DNA of 64,000 nt from Nocardioides iriomotensis (GCF_004168035.1 NZ_SDPU01000035.1:124001-188000), one strand, 5' to 3'. Counted from the first letter of the stretch, positions 33,017 through 41,840 are shown. Notes: generated by a model from the letters alone, not told the origin. Program-made: numbers and translations.

Positions 33017-33999
33017 CCCAGGATGGCCCGGACTTCACCGATCTGCCCGACGTCGCGTCGCGCACGCTCGGGGGCGGCGTCGTGCACGCCGACGACGAGC
33101 TGTTCGCGTCGGCCGACAACCTGGTGAACCCCGGTCCGCCGGAGCACGACCCACAGGCCTTCGGCCCCCGCGGCAAGGTGTACGACGGCTGGGAGACGCG
33201 GCGGCGGCGCACGCCCGGCCACGACACGGCCGTGATCCGGCTCGGGGTCCGGTCCGAGGTCGCCGGCGTCGTGGTCGACACGGCGTGGTTCGCCGGCAAC
33301 TACCCGCCCCGGGTCGGCGTGGACGGCGTCGACCTGCCCGGCTACCCATCGGTCGACGAGCTGCTCGACGCGCCCTGGAAGCCCCTCGTGCCGGTCAGCG
33401 ACGTCCGCGGCGACGCCCGCAACCCGTTCGCGGTCGACGGATCTCCCGCGTGCACGCACGTCCGGCTGACCCTGCACCCCGACGGCGGCGTCGCGCGGCT
33501 GCGCGTGCACGGCCGGCCGGTGCCCGACCCGGCGCTGCTGACCGGCACGGTCGACCTCGCCGCGCTGGAGAACGGCGGCGACGTCGTCGACTGCTCCGAC
33601 GCGTTCTACGCCTCCGCGCGCAACCTGCTCCTGCCCGGCCGCGCGCGCACCACGGGCGAGGGCTGGGAGAACGCCCGGCGCCGCGACGGCGGCAACGACC
33701 ACGTCACGGTCCGGCTGGCCGGGCCCGGCACCGTCCGGCGCCTGGTGCTGGACGCCTCCCGCTTCGTCGGCAACGCCCCGGGCGAGGTGCTGGTCCGCGG
33801 CCGCACGGGCGCGCCCACCGGTGGCGACGACGGTCCCTGGATCACCCTGCTGCCGCGCACCCGGCTGCAGCCGGACACCCGGCACGTCTTCGCCGTCGAC
33901 CCCCGCGCCGCCGGCACGACGGTCGACCACGTGCGGCTCGACGTGTACCCGGACGGCGGGCTGGCCAGGTTCCGCGTGCTCGGGGAGCTGAGCCGCTGA
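33013..33999 (+). CDS. alc: allantoicase
   Basis: 328 residues. Splits allantoate into ureidoglycolate and urea. Two tandem allantoicase beta-sandwich repeats are visible, each opening with a DDELFASADNL / SDAFYASARNLL phrase and containing GWETRRRRTPGHD or GWENARRRDGGNDH. A small hairpin (34004-34021) lies in the 54-bp gap before uraD. The ATG overlaps the allB stop. Confidence 0.95.
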   Translation: MTQDGPDFTDLPDVASRTLGGGVVHADDELFASADNLVNPGPPEHDPQAFGPRGKVYDGWETRRRRTPGHDTAVIRLGVRSEVAGVVVDTAWFAGNYPPRVGVDGVDLPGYPSVDELLDAPWKPLVPVSDVRGDARNPFAVDGSPACTHVRLTLHPDGGVARLRVHGRPVPDPALLTGTVDLAALENGGDVVDCSDAFYASARNLLLPGRARTTGEGWENARRRDGGNDHVTVRLAGPGTVRRLVLDASRFVGNAPGEVLVRGRTGAPTGGDDGPWITLLPRTRLQPDTRHVFAVDPRAAGTTVDHVRLDVYPDGGLARFRVLGELSR

Positions 34000-34053
34000 A
34001 TCTCCGGCCGAGAGGGGCCGGGAGTGGTAGGAAGTCCGGAGAAGGGAGGGGGA

Positions 34054-34575
34054 ATGGCGCAGGTCGTGCAGCCGAGCGACGAGCAGCTCCGTGCCTGCTG
34101 CGCCGCGGACACCTGGCTGCGCACGATGACGTCCGCGCGGCCGTTCCCCTCCGTCGACGCCGCCCTCGCGCTCTCCGACGAGGTCGTCCTCGGGCTCGAC
34201 GCGGCCGGTGTCGACGAGGCGCTGGCCGCGCACGCCCGCATCGGCGAGCGCAGGTCCGGCAGCTCGACCGAGGACCGGTGGTCGCGCACCGAGCAGGCCG
34301 GTGCGCTCGCCGTCGACACCGACGTGCAGACCCGGCTCGCCGAGGCCAACCGGCGCTACGAGCAGCGGTTCGGCCGCGTCTTCCTGATCCGCGCGGCCGG
34401 CCGGTCCGCACAGGAGATGCTGGCCGCGCTCGAGGAGCGGCTGCACCACGACGACGACACCGAGCTCGACGTCGTACGACGCGAGCTCGCCGACATCGTC
34501 CGGCTGCGGCTGGAGAAGGTGGTCTCGACAGGCTCGACCACCCGGGACGGCTCGACCGCCAGGGGGCCGGCATGA
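34054..34575 (+). CDS. uraD: 2-oxo-4-hydroxy-4-carboxy-5-ureidoimidazoline (OHCU) decarboxylase
   Basis: 173 residues. Catalyses the last step of urate to (S)-allantoin. Family motifs: ARPFPSVDAALA, the catalytic-His phrase HARIGERRSGSS, and YEQRFGRVFLIRAAGRSAQEML. The C-terminal about 20 residues (VVSTGSTTRDGST) are encoded by a REP-like palindrome and are not part of the usual domain. ATG 34054 follows GGAGGGGG; the stop overlaps uraH (ATGA). Confidence 0.92.
   Translation: MAQVVQPSDEQLRACCAADTWLRTMTSARPFPSVDAALALSDEVVLGLDAAGVDEALAAHARIGERRSGSSTEDRWSRTEQAGALAVDTDVQTRLAEANRRYEQRFGRVFLIRAAGRSAQEMLAALEERLHHDDDTELDVVRRELADIVRLRLEKVVSTGSTTRDGSTARGPA
34518..34542 (+). repeat. REP-like palindrome inside uraD 3' end
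   Basis: A 25-bp element with 7-bp outer arms GGTGGTC/GACCACC around TCGACAGGCTC; the half-site GGCTCGACC recurs at 34549. From memory, near-identical elements are scattered between genes in many Nocardioides-like and related actinobacterial genomes. Only this copy is seen in the window. Confidence 0.55.
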
Positions 34576-34907
34576 GCCTGTCCAGCCACGTCCTCGACGC
34601 GGTCCACGGCCGGCCCGCCCACGGGGTCCGGGTCCGCTGGGAGCGGCTGCACGGCGAGCGCTGGGAGCAGGTGTCCGAGGCCGTCACCGACGAGGACGGC
34701 CGGATCTCCGTCTGGGACCACCCTGCGGCGACCGGCCCGGGGGAGCACCGGCTGGTGTTCGACACCGGCGCCTGGTTCGCGGGCCAGGGCGCCAAGACGT
34801 TCTACCCCGAGGTGGTCGTGGTCTTCGAGGTCACCGACCCCGACGCCCACCACCACGTCCCGCTGCTGCTCAGCCCGTTCGCCTACTCGACGTACCGGGG
34901 GTCCTGA
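34572..34907 (+). CDS. uraH: hydroxyisourate hydrolase
   Basis: 111 residues, a transthyretin-related protein that hydrolyses 5-hydroxyisourate to OHCU. N-terminal LSSHVLDAVHGRPAHGV carries the first catalytic His, and the C-terminal YSTYRGS is the diagnostic tail of the enzyme as opposed to true transthyretin. Start and stop overlap the flanking genes (ATGA, TGATG). Confidence 0.95.
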   Translation: MSLSSHVLDAVHGRPAHGVRVRWERLHGERWEQVSEAVTDEDGRISVWDHPAATGPGEHRLVFDTGAWFAGQGAKTFYPEVVVVFEVTDPDAHHHVPLLLSPFAYSTYRGS

Positions 34908-35761
34908 TGCAGGCACGCATGGGTCCCAACCAGTACGGCAAGGCCGAGATCCGGCTGATGAAGGTCGACCGCGACCACGCCCGGCACGTCCTGCACGACC
35001 TCACCGTGTCGGTCGCGCTCGCCGGCGACATGGACCGCGTGCACGTCGACGGAGACAACAGCCCCGTGCTGCCGACCGACACCCAGAAGAACACCGCCTA
35101 CGCGTTCGCCCGCGAGCACGGCGTGGCGGAGATCGAGGACTTCGCGGCGCTGCTCGCCCGCCACTTCGTCGCCACCCAGGTCGCGGTCCGGCGCGCCACC
35201 GTGACCGTCGAGGAGCACGCCTGGGAACGGCTCGCCGACCATTCCTTCGCCCGGTCCGGGCGGGAGACCCGGACCGCGACCGTGCGGTACGACGGTGACC
35301 GGATCGAGGTCCGCTCCGGGCTGCGCGACCTGGTGCTGCTGAGCTCGACCGCCTCGGAGTTCCGTGGCTTCGCCACCGACCGGTGGACGACGCTGCCCGA
35401 GACCGACGACCGGATCCTGTGCACCTCGGTCGACGCGCGGTGGCGGCACACCGCCCCGCAGGCCGACTGGCGGGCGTCGTACGACGCCGTCCGGTCCGCG
35501 CTGACCACGGCCTTCGCCGACACCTACAGCCGCTCGCTCCAGCACACGCTCTACGCCATGGGCGCCCGCGTCGTGTCCACCTGCCACGGGGTCGCCGAGG
35601 TCCGGCTCCGGCTGCCCAACCGGCACCACATCCTCGTCGACCTCGCTCCCTTCGGCCTGGAGAACCCCGGCGAAGTGTTCCACGTCGACGACCGGCCGTA
35701 CGGCCTGATCGAGGGCACGGTGCTCGCCGACGGCGCCGACGCGGACGACGGGGCCTGGTGA
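34907..35761 (+). CDS. pucL: urate oxidase (factor-independent uricase)
   Basis: 284 residues. Oxidises urate to 5-hydroxyisourate with O2 and no cofactor. Tandem T-fold domains: NQYGKAEIRLMKV with the catalytic-triad Lys, the active-site Thr in LPTDTQKNTAYAFAREHG, LLSSTASEFRGFATDRWTTLPETDDRI, and the C-terminal LPNRHHILVDLAPFG with His. It is slightly shorter than the usual about 300 residues and lacks a peroxisomal tail, as expected in bacteria. Confidence 0.96.
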   Translation: MQARMGPNQYGKAEIRLMKVDRDHARHVLHDLTVSVALAGDMDRVHVDGDNSPVLPTDTQKNTAYAFAREHGVAEIEDFAALLARHFVATQVAVRRATVTVEEHAWERLADHSFARSGRETRTATVRYDGDRIEVRSGLRDLVLLSSTASEFRGFATDRWTTLPETDDRILCTSVDARWRHTAPQADWRASYDAVRSALTTAFADTYSRSLQHTLYAMGARVVSTCHGVAEVRLRLPNRHHILVDLAPFGLENPGEVFHVDDRPYGLIEGTVLADGADADDGAW

Positions 35762-35774
35762 GGACGTGCAGCCG

Positions 35775-36638
35775 ATGGACCTGGTGCAGCCCGCGACGTG
35801 GGCGGAGGCGCTGACCGCCCGGGCGGAGCGCCCCGACCTGCTGCCGATCGCCGGCGGCACCGACGTCATGGTCGACATCAACTTCGACCGCCGCCGGCCC
35901 GAGGGGCTGCTCGACCTCACCCGCGTACCGGAGACGGCGACCTGGTCGGTGGACGACGGTGTGCTGCGGATCGGTGCCGGCGTCACCTACGCGCAGGTCG
36001 AGTCGGACCTGGCCGACCTCGCGCCGGGGCTCGCGATGGCCTCGCGCACGGTCGGGTCGCCGCAGATCCGCAACCGCGGCACCGTCGCCGGCAACCTCGG
36101 CTCGGCGTCCCCGGCCGGTGACGCCCATCCGCCGCTGCTGGCCGTCGGGGCGACCGTCGAGGTCGAGTCCGTGCGCGGCATCCGGCAGGTCGCCGCCGAC
36201 GACTTCTTCGTCGGGGTCAAGCGCAACGCCCTCGAGCCCGACGAGCTGATCCGGTCGGTGCTCGTCCCGGTCACCGGCGCACCCCAGCAGTTCGCCAAGA
36301 TCGGCACCCGCAACGCCATGGTCATCGCGGTCGCCTCGTTCGCCGTCTCCCTGCACCCCGCCGACCGGCGCGTCGGCACCGGCATCGGCTCTGCCGCCCC
36401 GACACCCCGGCGTGCACCCCAGGCCGAGGAGCAGCTCGCGGGCGCGCTCGACTGGGACGGCCGCGGCCCGCTCGACCCGTCCGCCGTACGACGCTTCGGG
36501 GAGCTCGTCGCCGACGCGGCCGACCCGATCGACGACGTCCGCGGCAGTGCGGCCTACCGCCGCCACGCCCTGGCCGTCCTCGCGGCCCGCACCGCCACCT
36601 GGGCCTGGGACCAGCACCGCACGGAGGTCGCGTCATGA
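35775..36638 (+). CDS. xdhB: xanthine dehydrogenase FAD-binding subunit
   Basis: 287 residues of the CoxM/XdhB medium-subunit family. The FAD pyrophosphate loop is LLPIAGGTDVMVD (residues about 25-37), and the second FAD motif is IRNRGTVAGNLGSASPAGDA. It passes electrons from the iron-sulfur subunit to the final acceptor. ATG 35775 was preferred over GTG 35766, which would leave the GAGG site almost touching the start. It follows uricase by 13 bp, and its stop overlaps the next gene. Confidence 0.93.
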   Translation: MDLVQPATWAEALTARAERPDLLPIAGGTDVMVDINFDRRRPEGLLDLTRVPETATWSVDDGVLRIGAGVTYAQVESDLADLAPGLAMASRTVGSPQIRNRGTVAGNLGSASPAGDAHPPLLAVGATVEVESVRGIRQVAADDFFVGVKRNALEPDELIRSVLVPVTGAPQQFAKIGTRNAMVIAVASFAVSLHPADRRVGTGIGSAAPTPRRAPQAEEQLAGALDWDGRGPLDPSAVRRFGELVADAADPIDDVRGSAAYRRHALAVLAARTATWAWDQHRTEVAS

Positions 36639-37108
36639 GGGTGCGCTGCACGGTCAACGGGGAGGAGCGGGTGGCCGACGACGTGTGGGCCGGCGAGAGC
36701 CTGCTCTACGTCCTGCGCGAGCGGCTCGGCCTGCCCGGCTCCAAGAACGCCTGCGAGCAGGGCGAGTGCGGCTCCTGCACCGTCTACCTCGACGGCGTCC
36801 CGGTCTGCGCGTGCCTGGTCGCGGCCGGGCAGGTCGAGGGCCGGACCGTCGTGACCGTCGAGGGCCTGGCCGACGGCGACCTGCTGCACCCGGTGCAGCA
36901 GGCGTTCCTCGACGCCGGCGCGGTGCAGTGCGGCTTCTGCACGCCCGGTCTCGTCGTCGCCGTCCACGACCTGCTGCAGCGGCACCCCCGGCCCAGCGAC
37001 CCCGACGTCCGCGAGGCGCTGGCCGGCAACCTGTGCCGCTGCACCGGCTACGAGAAGATCCTCGAGGCCGTACGCCTCGCGGCCCTGCGCGCGGGCGGTG
37101 ACCGGTGA
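36635..37108 (+). CDS. xdhC: xanthine dehydrogenase 2Fe-2S subunit
   Basis: 157 residues. Two 2Fe-2S clusters: the N-terminal plant-ferredoxin-type set [11 protein letters not shown] (residues about 40-50) with a later Cys in VPVCAC, and the C-terminal CGFC...CRCTGY set. The gene symbol follows E. coli usage for the iron-sulfur subunit. Starts and ends overlap the neighbours by 4 bp. Confidence 0.95.
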   Translation: MRVRCTVNGEERVADDVWAGESLLYVLRERLGLPGSKNACEQGECGSCTVYLDGVPVCACLVAAGQVEGRTVVTVEGLADGDLLHPVQQAFLDAGAVQCGFCTPGLVVAVHDLLQRHPRPSDPDVREALAGNLCRCTGYEKILEAVRLAALRAGGDR

Positions 37109-38469
37109 CGACCGTGGTCCAGGGCTGTGCCGTCGCGACCGTCGACGTGGCGGGCACCGAGCACGCCGAGGGTCACGTCGTGGTCGAGGGCGACCGGATC
37201 GTCGCCGTCGGGCCCGGTCCCGCCGACCCGGCCGTCGTGGACCGCGCCGACACCGTGGTCGACGGGCGCGGCTGCCTGCTCACGCCCGGCCTGGTCAACA
37301 CGCACCACCACCTCTACCAGTGGGCGACCCGCGGGCTCGCCCAGCAGGACGACCTGTTCGGCTGGCTCACCACGCTGTACCCGATCTGGGAGGGCCTCGA
37401 CGAGGACGTCGTCGGCGCCGCCGCCGCGGCCGGGCTCGGCTGGCTCGCCCGCACCGGCTGCACCAGCACCACCGACCACCACTACGTCTTCCCGCTCGAC
37501 GGCGGCGACGTGCTCGGCGCGACCGTTCTGGCCGCGCGCGAGGTCGGGCTGCGGTTCCACCCCACCCGCGGGTCGATGGACCTCGGCCAGTCGCAGGGCG
37601 GGCTGCCGCCGGACTCCGTCGTGGAGACCACCGAGGCGGCGCTGGCCGGCACCCTGCGCGCGGTCCAGGAGCACCACGACCCCACGCCGGGGTCGATGCT
37701 GCGGATGGGCGTGGCGCCGTGCTCGCCGTTCTCGGTGACCGAGCGGCTGATGCGCGAGGCGGCCGCGCTGGCCCGCGACCACGGCGTCCGGCTGCACACC
37801 CACCTGGCCGAGACCGTCGACGAGGACACCTTCTGCCGGTCGCGCTACGACTGCACCCCGGCGGAGTACGCCGACAGCCTGGGCTGGCTCGGCGACGACG
37901 TCTGGCTTGCCCACTGCGTGCACGTCGACGAGGCCGCGGCGAAGCGCTTCGCCGACGCCGGTACGGCGGTCGCGCACTGCCCGACCAGCAACGCCCGGCT
38001 CGGCGCCGGCCTCGCGCCGGTGGCCGCGCTGCGGGCGGCCGGCGTCGCGGTCGGCCTGGGCGTCGACGGCTCCGCCTCCAACGAGGAGAGCTCGCTGGCC
38101 ACCGAGCTGCACGCCGCGGTGATGGTCGCGCGGCTGCGGGAGGGGCCCGCCGCGATGACCGCCCGCGACGCCCTCGCCCTCGGCACGATCGGCGGGGCAC
38201 GCGTGCTCGGCCGAGCCGACGAGATCGGCTCGATCGAGGCCGGCAAGCTCGCGGACCTCGCGCTGTGGCGGGTCGACGGGCTCGGGCACGCCGGCTGCGA
38301 GGACCCCGTGGCGGCCCTGGTGCTGGGCTCCCGGCCGCCGCTCGCCCTGCTCCTCGTCGGTGGCGACGCGGTGGTCGCCGACGACGTGCTGCTGACCGCC
38401 GACGAGGACGCGCTGGCCGGCCGGGCCGCCGCGGCGACCCGCCGGCTGCTGGCGAGGAGCCGGCGATGA
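37105..38469 (+). CDS. 8-oxoguanine-deaminase-like amidohydrolase
   Basis: 454 residues of the metal-dependent cytosine/guanine deaminase branch: TPGLVNTHHHLYQWATRGLAQ (metal His residues about 67-70), TSTTDHHYVFP, RLHTHLAETVDED, AHCVHVDE and GVDGSASNEES. The HHHLYQ phrase and the ETVDED loop fit 8-oxoguanine deaminase (product urate); guanine deaminase is the alternative. The gene sits between two xanthine dehydrogenase subunits with 4-bp overlaps, so it is made together with them; either product would enter the pathway. Confidence 0.88.
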   Translation: MTTVVQGCAVATVDVAGTEHAEGHVVVEGDRIVAVGPGPADPAVVDRADTVVDGRGCLLTPGLVNTHHHLYQWATRGLAQQDDLFGWLTTLYPIWEGLDEDVVGAAAAAGLGWLARTGCTSTTDHHYVFPLDGGDVLGATVLAAREVGLRFHPTRGSMDLGQSQGGLPPDSVVETTEAALAGTLRAVQEHHDPTPGSMLRMGVAPCSPFSVTERLMREAAALARDHGVRLHTHLAETVDEDTFCRSRYDCTPAEYADSLGWLGDDVWLAHCVHVDEAAAKRFADAGTAVAHCPTSNARLGAGLAPVAALRAAGVAVGLGVDGSASNEESSLATELHAAVMVARLREGPAAMTARDALALGTIGGARVLGRADEIGSIEAGKLADLALWRVDGLGHAGCEDPVAALVLGSRPPLALLLVGGDAVVADDVLLTADEDALAGRAAAATRRLLARSRR

Positions 38470-40748
38470 CGGCGACCGGCACCCGCGCACGGACCCGGGG
38501 CGGGGTCGGCGAGAGCGCCGCCCGGCCCGACGGCGGCCTCAAGGTGCGCGGCGAGTTCGCGTTCTCCTCAGACCTCTGGATGGAAGGCATGCTCTGGGGC
38601 GCGACGCTGCGCAGCCCGCACGCCCATGCCCGGGTCGAGGCGATCCGCACCGAGGCCGCCCTCGCCGTCCCCGGCGTCTTCGCGGTGCTCACCCACGAGG
38701 ACGTGCCGGGGGTCAACGCCTACGGCCTCGAGCACCGCGACCAGCCGGTGCTCGCGCACGACCGCGTGCGCTACCAGGGCGAGCCGGTCGCCCTCGTCGC
38801 CGCCGACCACCCCGAGACCGCGCGCCGGGCCGCCGCGCTCGTCGAGGTCGACTACGCCGAGCTGCCACCCGTCACCGACGCGCGCGCCGCCGTCCGGGGC
38901 GAGTGCGAGCCGTTGCACGCCGGCGGCAACACCGTGCGGCACGTGCGCATCCGGCGCGGCGACCCGACCGCCTCCGCCCCGGTCGTCGTCACGGGGGAGT
39001 ACGAGGTCGGCATGCAGGACCAGGCCTTCCTCGGCCCCGAGAGCGGGCTCGCCGTCCCGGCGGCGGACGGCGGCGTCGACCTGTACGTCGCAACCCAGTG
39101 GCTGCACGTCGACCGCAGCCAGGTCGCCTACGCGCTCGGCCTCGACGAAGAGCTGGTCCGGATCACGCTCGCCGGCGTCGGCGGCGCGTTCGGCGCGCGC
39201 GAGGACCTCTCGATGCAGGTGCACGCGTGCCTGCTCGCGCTGCGCACCGGGCGCGCGGTGAAGATGGTCTACTCCCGCGAGGAGTCGTTCTTCGGCCACG
39301 TGCACCGGCACCCCGCCTGGATGCGCTACGAGCACGGCGCCGACGAGACCGGCCGGCTGGTCTACGTGCGCGCCGAGATCGTGCTCGACGGCGGCGCGTA
39401 CGCCTCCAGCACGCCGGCGGTCGTCGCCAACGCGGCCACGCTGGGCGCCGGGCCGTACGCCGTACCCAACGTGGCGATCGACTGCCACGGCGCCTACACC
39501 AACAACCCGCCGTGCGGCGCGATGCGCGGCTTCGGGGCGGTGCAGGCCGCGTTCGGCTACGAGTCGCAGATGGACCGGCTCGCCGAGGCCGTCGGCGTCG
39601 ACCCGGCCGAGATCCGGGTGCTCAACGGCCTGACCCAGGGCGACCACGTGGCGACCGGCCAGGAGGTCGACTCCGCCGCCCCGGTCGCCGAGCTGGTCCG
39701 CCGGGTGCGGGACATGCCGCTGCCGCCGCCGACGGGCACCGACCTGCGCTCGCTGCCCGGCGGCGTCGCCAACACCACCCACGGCGAGGGCGTCCGGCGC
39801 GGCGTCGGGTACGGCGTCGGCATCAAGAACATCTGCTTCTCCGAGGGCTTCGACGACTACTCGACGGCCCGGGTGACGGTGCAGGTCGTCGGCGACGCGC
39901 CGGTCGCCTCGGTGCACACCGCCGCCGTCGAGGTCGGGCAGGGGGTCGTCACCCTGCAGGAGCAGATCGCGCGCACCGAGCTCGGCATCGCGCGCGTGCG
40001 GGTCGAGACCGCCGACACCCGGGTCGGCTCGGCCGGCTCCACCTCGGCGTCCCGGCAGAGCTACGTGACCGGCGGCGCGGTGCAGGCGGCCTGCCGCGAG
40101 GTCGCCGCCGAGCTCGTCTCCCGGGCGTCGATCGCGTCCGGCGCCGACCCGGCCACCCTGTCGCTGGACGCCGACCACGTCGTCGACCTGTCCGGACGCC
40201 GGGTCGCCAGCGTCGTGGACCTGCTCGGGGGCGAGGAGGTCGTCGAGCGCACCGTCGAGTGGCGGCACCGCCCCACCACGACGCTGGACCCCGAGACCGG
40301 GCAGGGCAGCGCCCACGTGCAGTTCGCCTTCGCCGCGCACCGGGCGGTCGTCGACGTCGACGTCGAGCTCGGCCTGGTCAAGGTCGTCGCGCTCGACTGC
40401 GCCCAGGACGTCGGCCGGGCGCTCAACCCCGGTGCGGTGCTGGGTCAGGTCCACGGCGGCAGCGCGCAGGGGCTCGGCCTTGCGGTCATGGAGGAGATCC
40501 AGGTGGTCGACGGGCTGGTGCGCAACCCGTCGTTCACGGACTACCTCATCCCGACGGTGCTCGACATGCCGCCGATGCAGGTCGACGTGCTCGAGCTGGC
40601 CGACCCGCACGCGCCGTACGGCCTGCGCGGTGTGGGGGAGCCGCCCACCATCTCCTCGACGCCGGCCATCGTCGCCGCGATCCGCGCCGCGACCGGGCTG
40701 CCGCTCGCCCGGGTCCCCGTGCGGCCCGAGCACCTCACCGGAACCTGA
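38466..40748 (+). CDS. xdhA: xanthine dehydrogenase molybdenum-binding subunit
   Basis: 760 residues of the large aldehyde oxidase/xanthine dehydrogenase subunit. Motifs include VRYQGEPVALVAADHPETA, QDQAFLGPESGLAVP, the molybdopterin loop GVGGAFGAREDLSMQVHACLLAL, NNPPCGAMRGFGAVQAAFGYE and the catalytic Glu in RGVGEPPTISSTPAI near the C-terminus. No XdhC-type cofactor chaperone gene is present in the window. The start overlaps the preceding stop by 4 bp. Last gene of the operon. Confidence 0.95.
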   Translation: MTATGTRARTRGGVGESAARPDGGLKVRGEFAFSSDLWMEGMLWGATLRSPHAHARVEAIRTEAALAVPGVFAVLTHEDVPGVNAYGLEHRDQPVLAHDRVRYQGEPVALVAADHPETARRAAALVEVDYAELPPVTDARAAVRGECEPLHAGGNTVRHVRIRRGDPTASAPVVVTGEYEVGMQDQAFLGPESGLAVPAADGGVDLYVATQWLHVDRSQVAYALGLDEELVRITLAGVGGAFGAREDLSMQVHACLLALRTGRAVKMVYSREESFFGHVHRHPAWMRYEHGADETGRLVYVRAEIVLDGGAYASSTPAVVANAATLGAGPYAVPNVAIDCHGAYTNNPPCGAMRGFGAVQAAFGYESQMDRLAEAVGVDPAEIRVLNGLTQGDHVATGQEVDSAAPVAELVRRVRDMPLPPPTGTDLRSLPGGVANTTHGEGVRRGVGYGVGIKNICFSEGFDDYSTARVTVQVVGDAPVASVHTAAVEVGQGVVTLQEQIARTELGIARVRVETADTRVGSAGSTSASRQSYVTGGAVQAACREVAAELVSRASIASGADPATLSLDADHVVDLSGRRVASVVDLLGGEEVVERTVEWRHRPTTTLDPETGQGSAHVQFAFAAHRAVVDVDVELGLVKVVALDCAQDVGRALNPGAVLGQVHGGSAQGLGLAVMEEIQVVDGLVRNPSFTDYLIPTVLDMPPMQVDVLELADPHAPYGLRGVGEPPTISSTPAIVAAIRAATGLPLARVPVRPEHLTGT

Positions 40749-40829
40749 GCCCCGGCACGTTTCGAACGACGCGTGTCGGGCACCGGGGGGTTCAACGCGT
40801 TGTGTGCGGTCGCGAACGTACCCAGCGAA

Positions 40830-40866
40830 GGCCCCCGGCGTCTGCAGCACCGTCGGGCCGGGGGCC
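40830..40866. terminator. hairpin ending the purine operon
   Basis: Perfect 10-bp stem GGCCCCCGGC/GCCGGGGGCC with a 17-nt loop, 81 bp after xdhA and 58 bp from the convergent next gene; can act on both strands. Confidence 0.6.
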
Positions 40867-40924
40867 GTGCTGGGGGTCGGCGAGGCCGCGACCGTGCGTG
40901 ACTTCCGCGGCCCCGCCAACAGAC

Positions 40925-41260
40925 TCAGGGCACGCGTCGTCCGGGCGACAGCTGGTGCCGGCGGATGAGCCGGACGCCGTCGGCGTGCCGGGCGTACGGC
41001 AGCCGGTGGTGGTCGAGCAGCGCCTGGGTGTCGCTCAGCGACAGGTGCAGGATCTCGGCGGCCTGCCCGACCGTGACCCAGTACGACCGGGGGTCGTGCC
41101 GGTGCGCGCGCCACCGGTAGGTGCGCAGGGCGACCCCCTCGACCTCACCGGGCGTGACCACGTGGCCGCGCATGAGGTCGGCGGCATCCTCGGGCGTGCA
41201 GCCGAGGATCAGTGCTGGATCGAAGTCAGTCGGCGTCACGCCGTACTCCCTCAGGACCAT
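40925..41260 (-). CDS. hypothetical protein with putative excisionase-like DNA-binding helix
   Basis: 111 residues. The C-terminal half SYWVTVGQAAEILHLSLSDTQALLDHHRLPYARHADGVRLIRR has the order of a MerR/excisionase-type winged helix (helix-turn-helix followed by a wing). The N-terminal half (PTDFDPALILGCTPEDAADLMRGHVVT) is acidic. It may bind DNA, but no mobile-element genes accompany it. It converges on the purine operon, so it is not an obvious operon regulator by position. ATG 41260. Confidence 0.6.
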   Translation of the reverse strand: MVLREYGVTPTDFDPALILGCTPEDAADLMRGHVVTPGEVEGVALRTYRWRAHRHDPRSYWVTVGQAAEILHLSLSDTQALLDHHRLPYARHADGVRLIRRHQLSPGRRVP

Positions 41261-41368
41261 CCGGCGTCGCCTCGCTCCTCGAGCGACTCGATGACTCTAG
41301 ACCCGCTCGGTGGGGCGGTAAAGGCCTCTGCGCCAACGGACTCGGGCGACTTCGAAGACCCCCTCGAC

Positions 41369-41374
41369 TAGCCT
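41369..41374 (+). promoter_or_regulatory. -10 element of AraC-type gene
   Basis: TAGCCT, 6 nt before ATG 41381. Confidence 0.5.
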
Positions 41375-41380
41375 CGGAGC

Positions 41381-41788
41381 ATGACGCCGGAGGAGATCGC
41401 CGACCTGGCGCACCTGCGCCGGGCCCGCGACCTGATGGACCGCGACTACGCGCAGCCCCTCGACGTCCCGGCCATGGCGCGGGCGGCGCTGATGTCCCCG
41501 TCGCACTTCTCGCGCAAGTTCGCAGCCGCCTACGGCGAGACGCCGTACTCCTACCTGATGACCCGGCGGATCGAGCGGGCCAAGGCGCTGCTGCGGCAGG
41601 GCATGTCGGTGACCGACACCTGCTTCGCTGTCGGCTGTACGTCGCTCGGCTCGTTCAGCTCGCGCTTCACCGAGGTCGTGGGGCGGACGCCGTCGCAGTA
41701 CCGCGCGGACGACCACACCGGCATGGAGACCGTCCCCGAGTGCGTGGCGAAGCTCGGGACCCGGCCGCGACGGCGGCGCGCCAGCTGA
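41381..41788 (+). CDS. AraC-family transcriptional regulator, DNA-binding domain only
   Basis: 135 residues made almost only of the double helix-turn-helix: HLRRARDLMDRDYAQPLDVPAMARAALMS, then FSRKFAAAYGETPYSYLMTRRIERAKALL and VTDTCFAVGCTSLGSFSSRFTEVVGRTPSQYR. There is no effector domain, as in MarA/SoxS-like short regulators. It lies directly before the VOC gene in the same direction and may control it or its substrate's response. ATG 41381 is 6 nt after a -10 hexamer. Confidence 0.92.
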   Translation: MTPEEIADLAHLRRARDLMDRDYAQPLDVPAMARAALMSPSHFSRKFAAAYGETPYSYLMTRRIERAKALLRQGMSVTDTCFAVGCTSLGSFSSRFTEVVGRTPSQYRADDHTGMETVPECVAKLGTRPRRRRAS

Positions 41789-41828
41789 CCGAGCAGGATT
41801 CGAGAAGCGCGACGGGGGCTGCCGGACC

Positions 41829-41834
41829 TACGGT
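41829..41834 (+). promoter_or_regulatory. -10 element of VOC gene
   Basis: TACGGT, 6 nt before ATG 41841. Confidence 0.5.
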
Positions 41835-41840
41835 CTCTCC

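Noticed and set aside
38568-41114. An 848-codon minus-strand open frame opposite the xanthine dehydrogenase subunit
   Set aside because: Composition is that of an antisense shadow; the plus strand encodes a clear conserved enzyme over the same bases.
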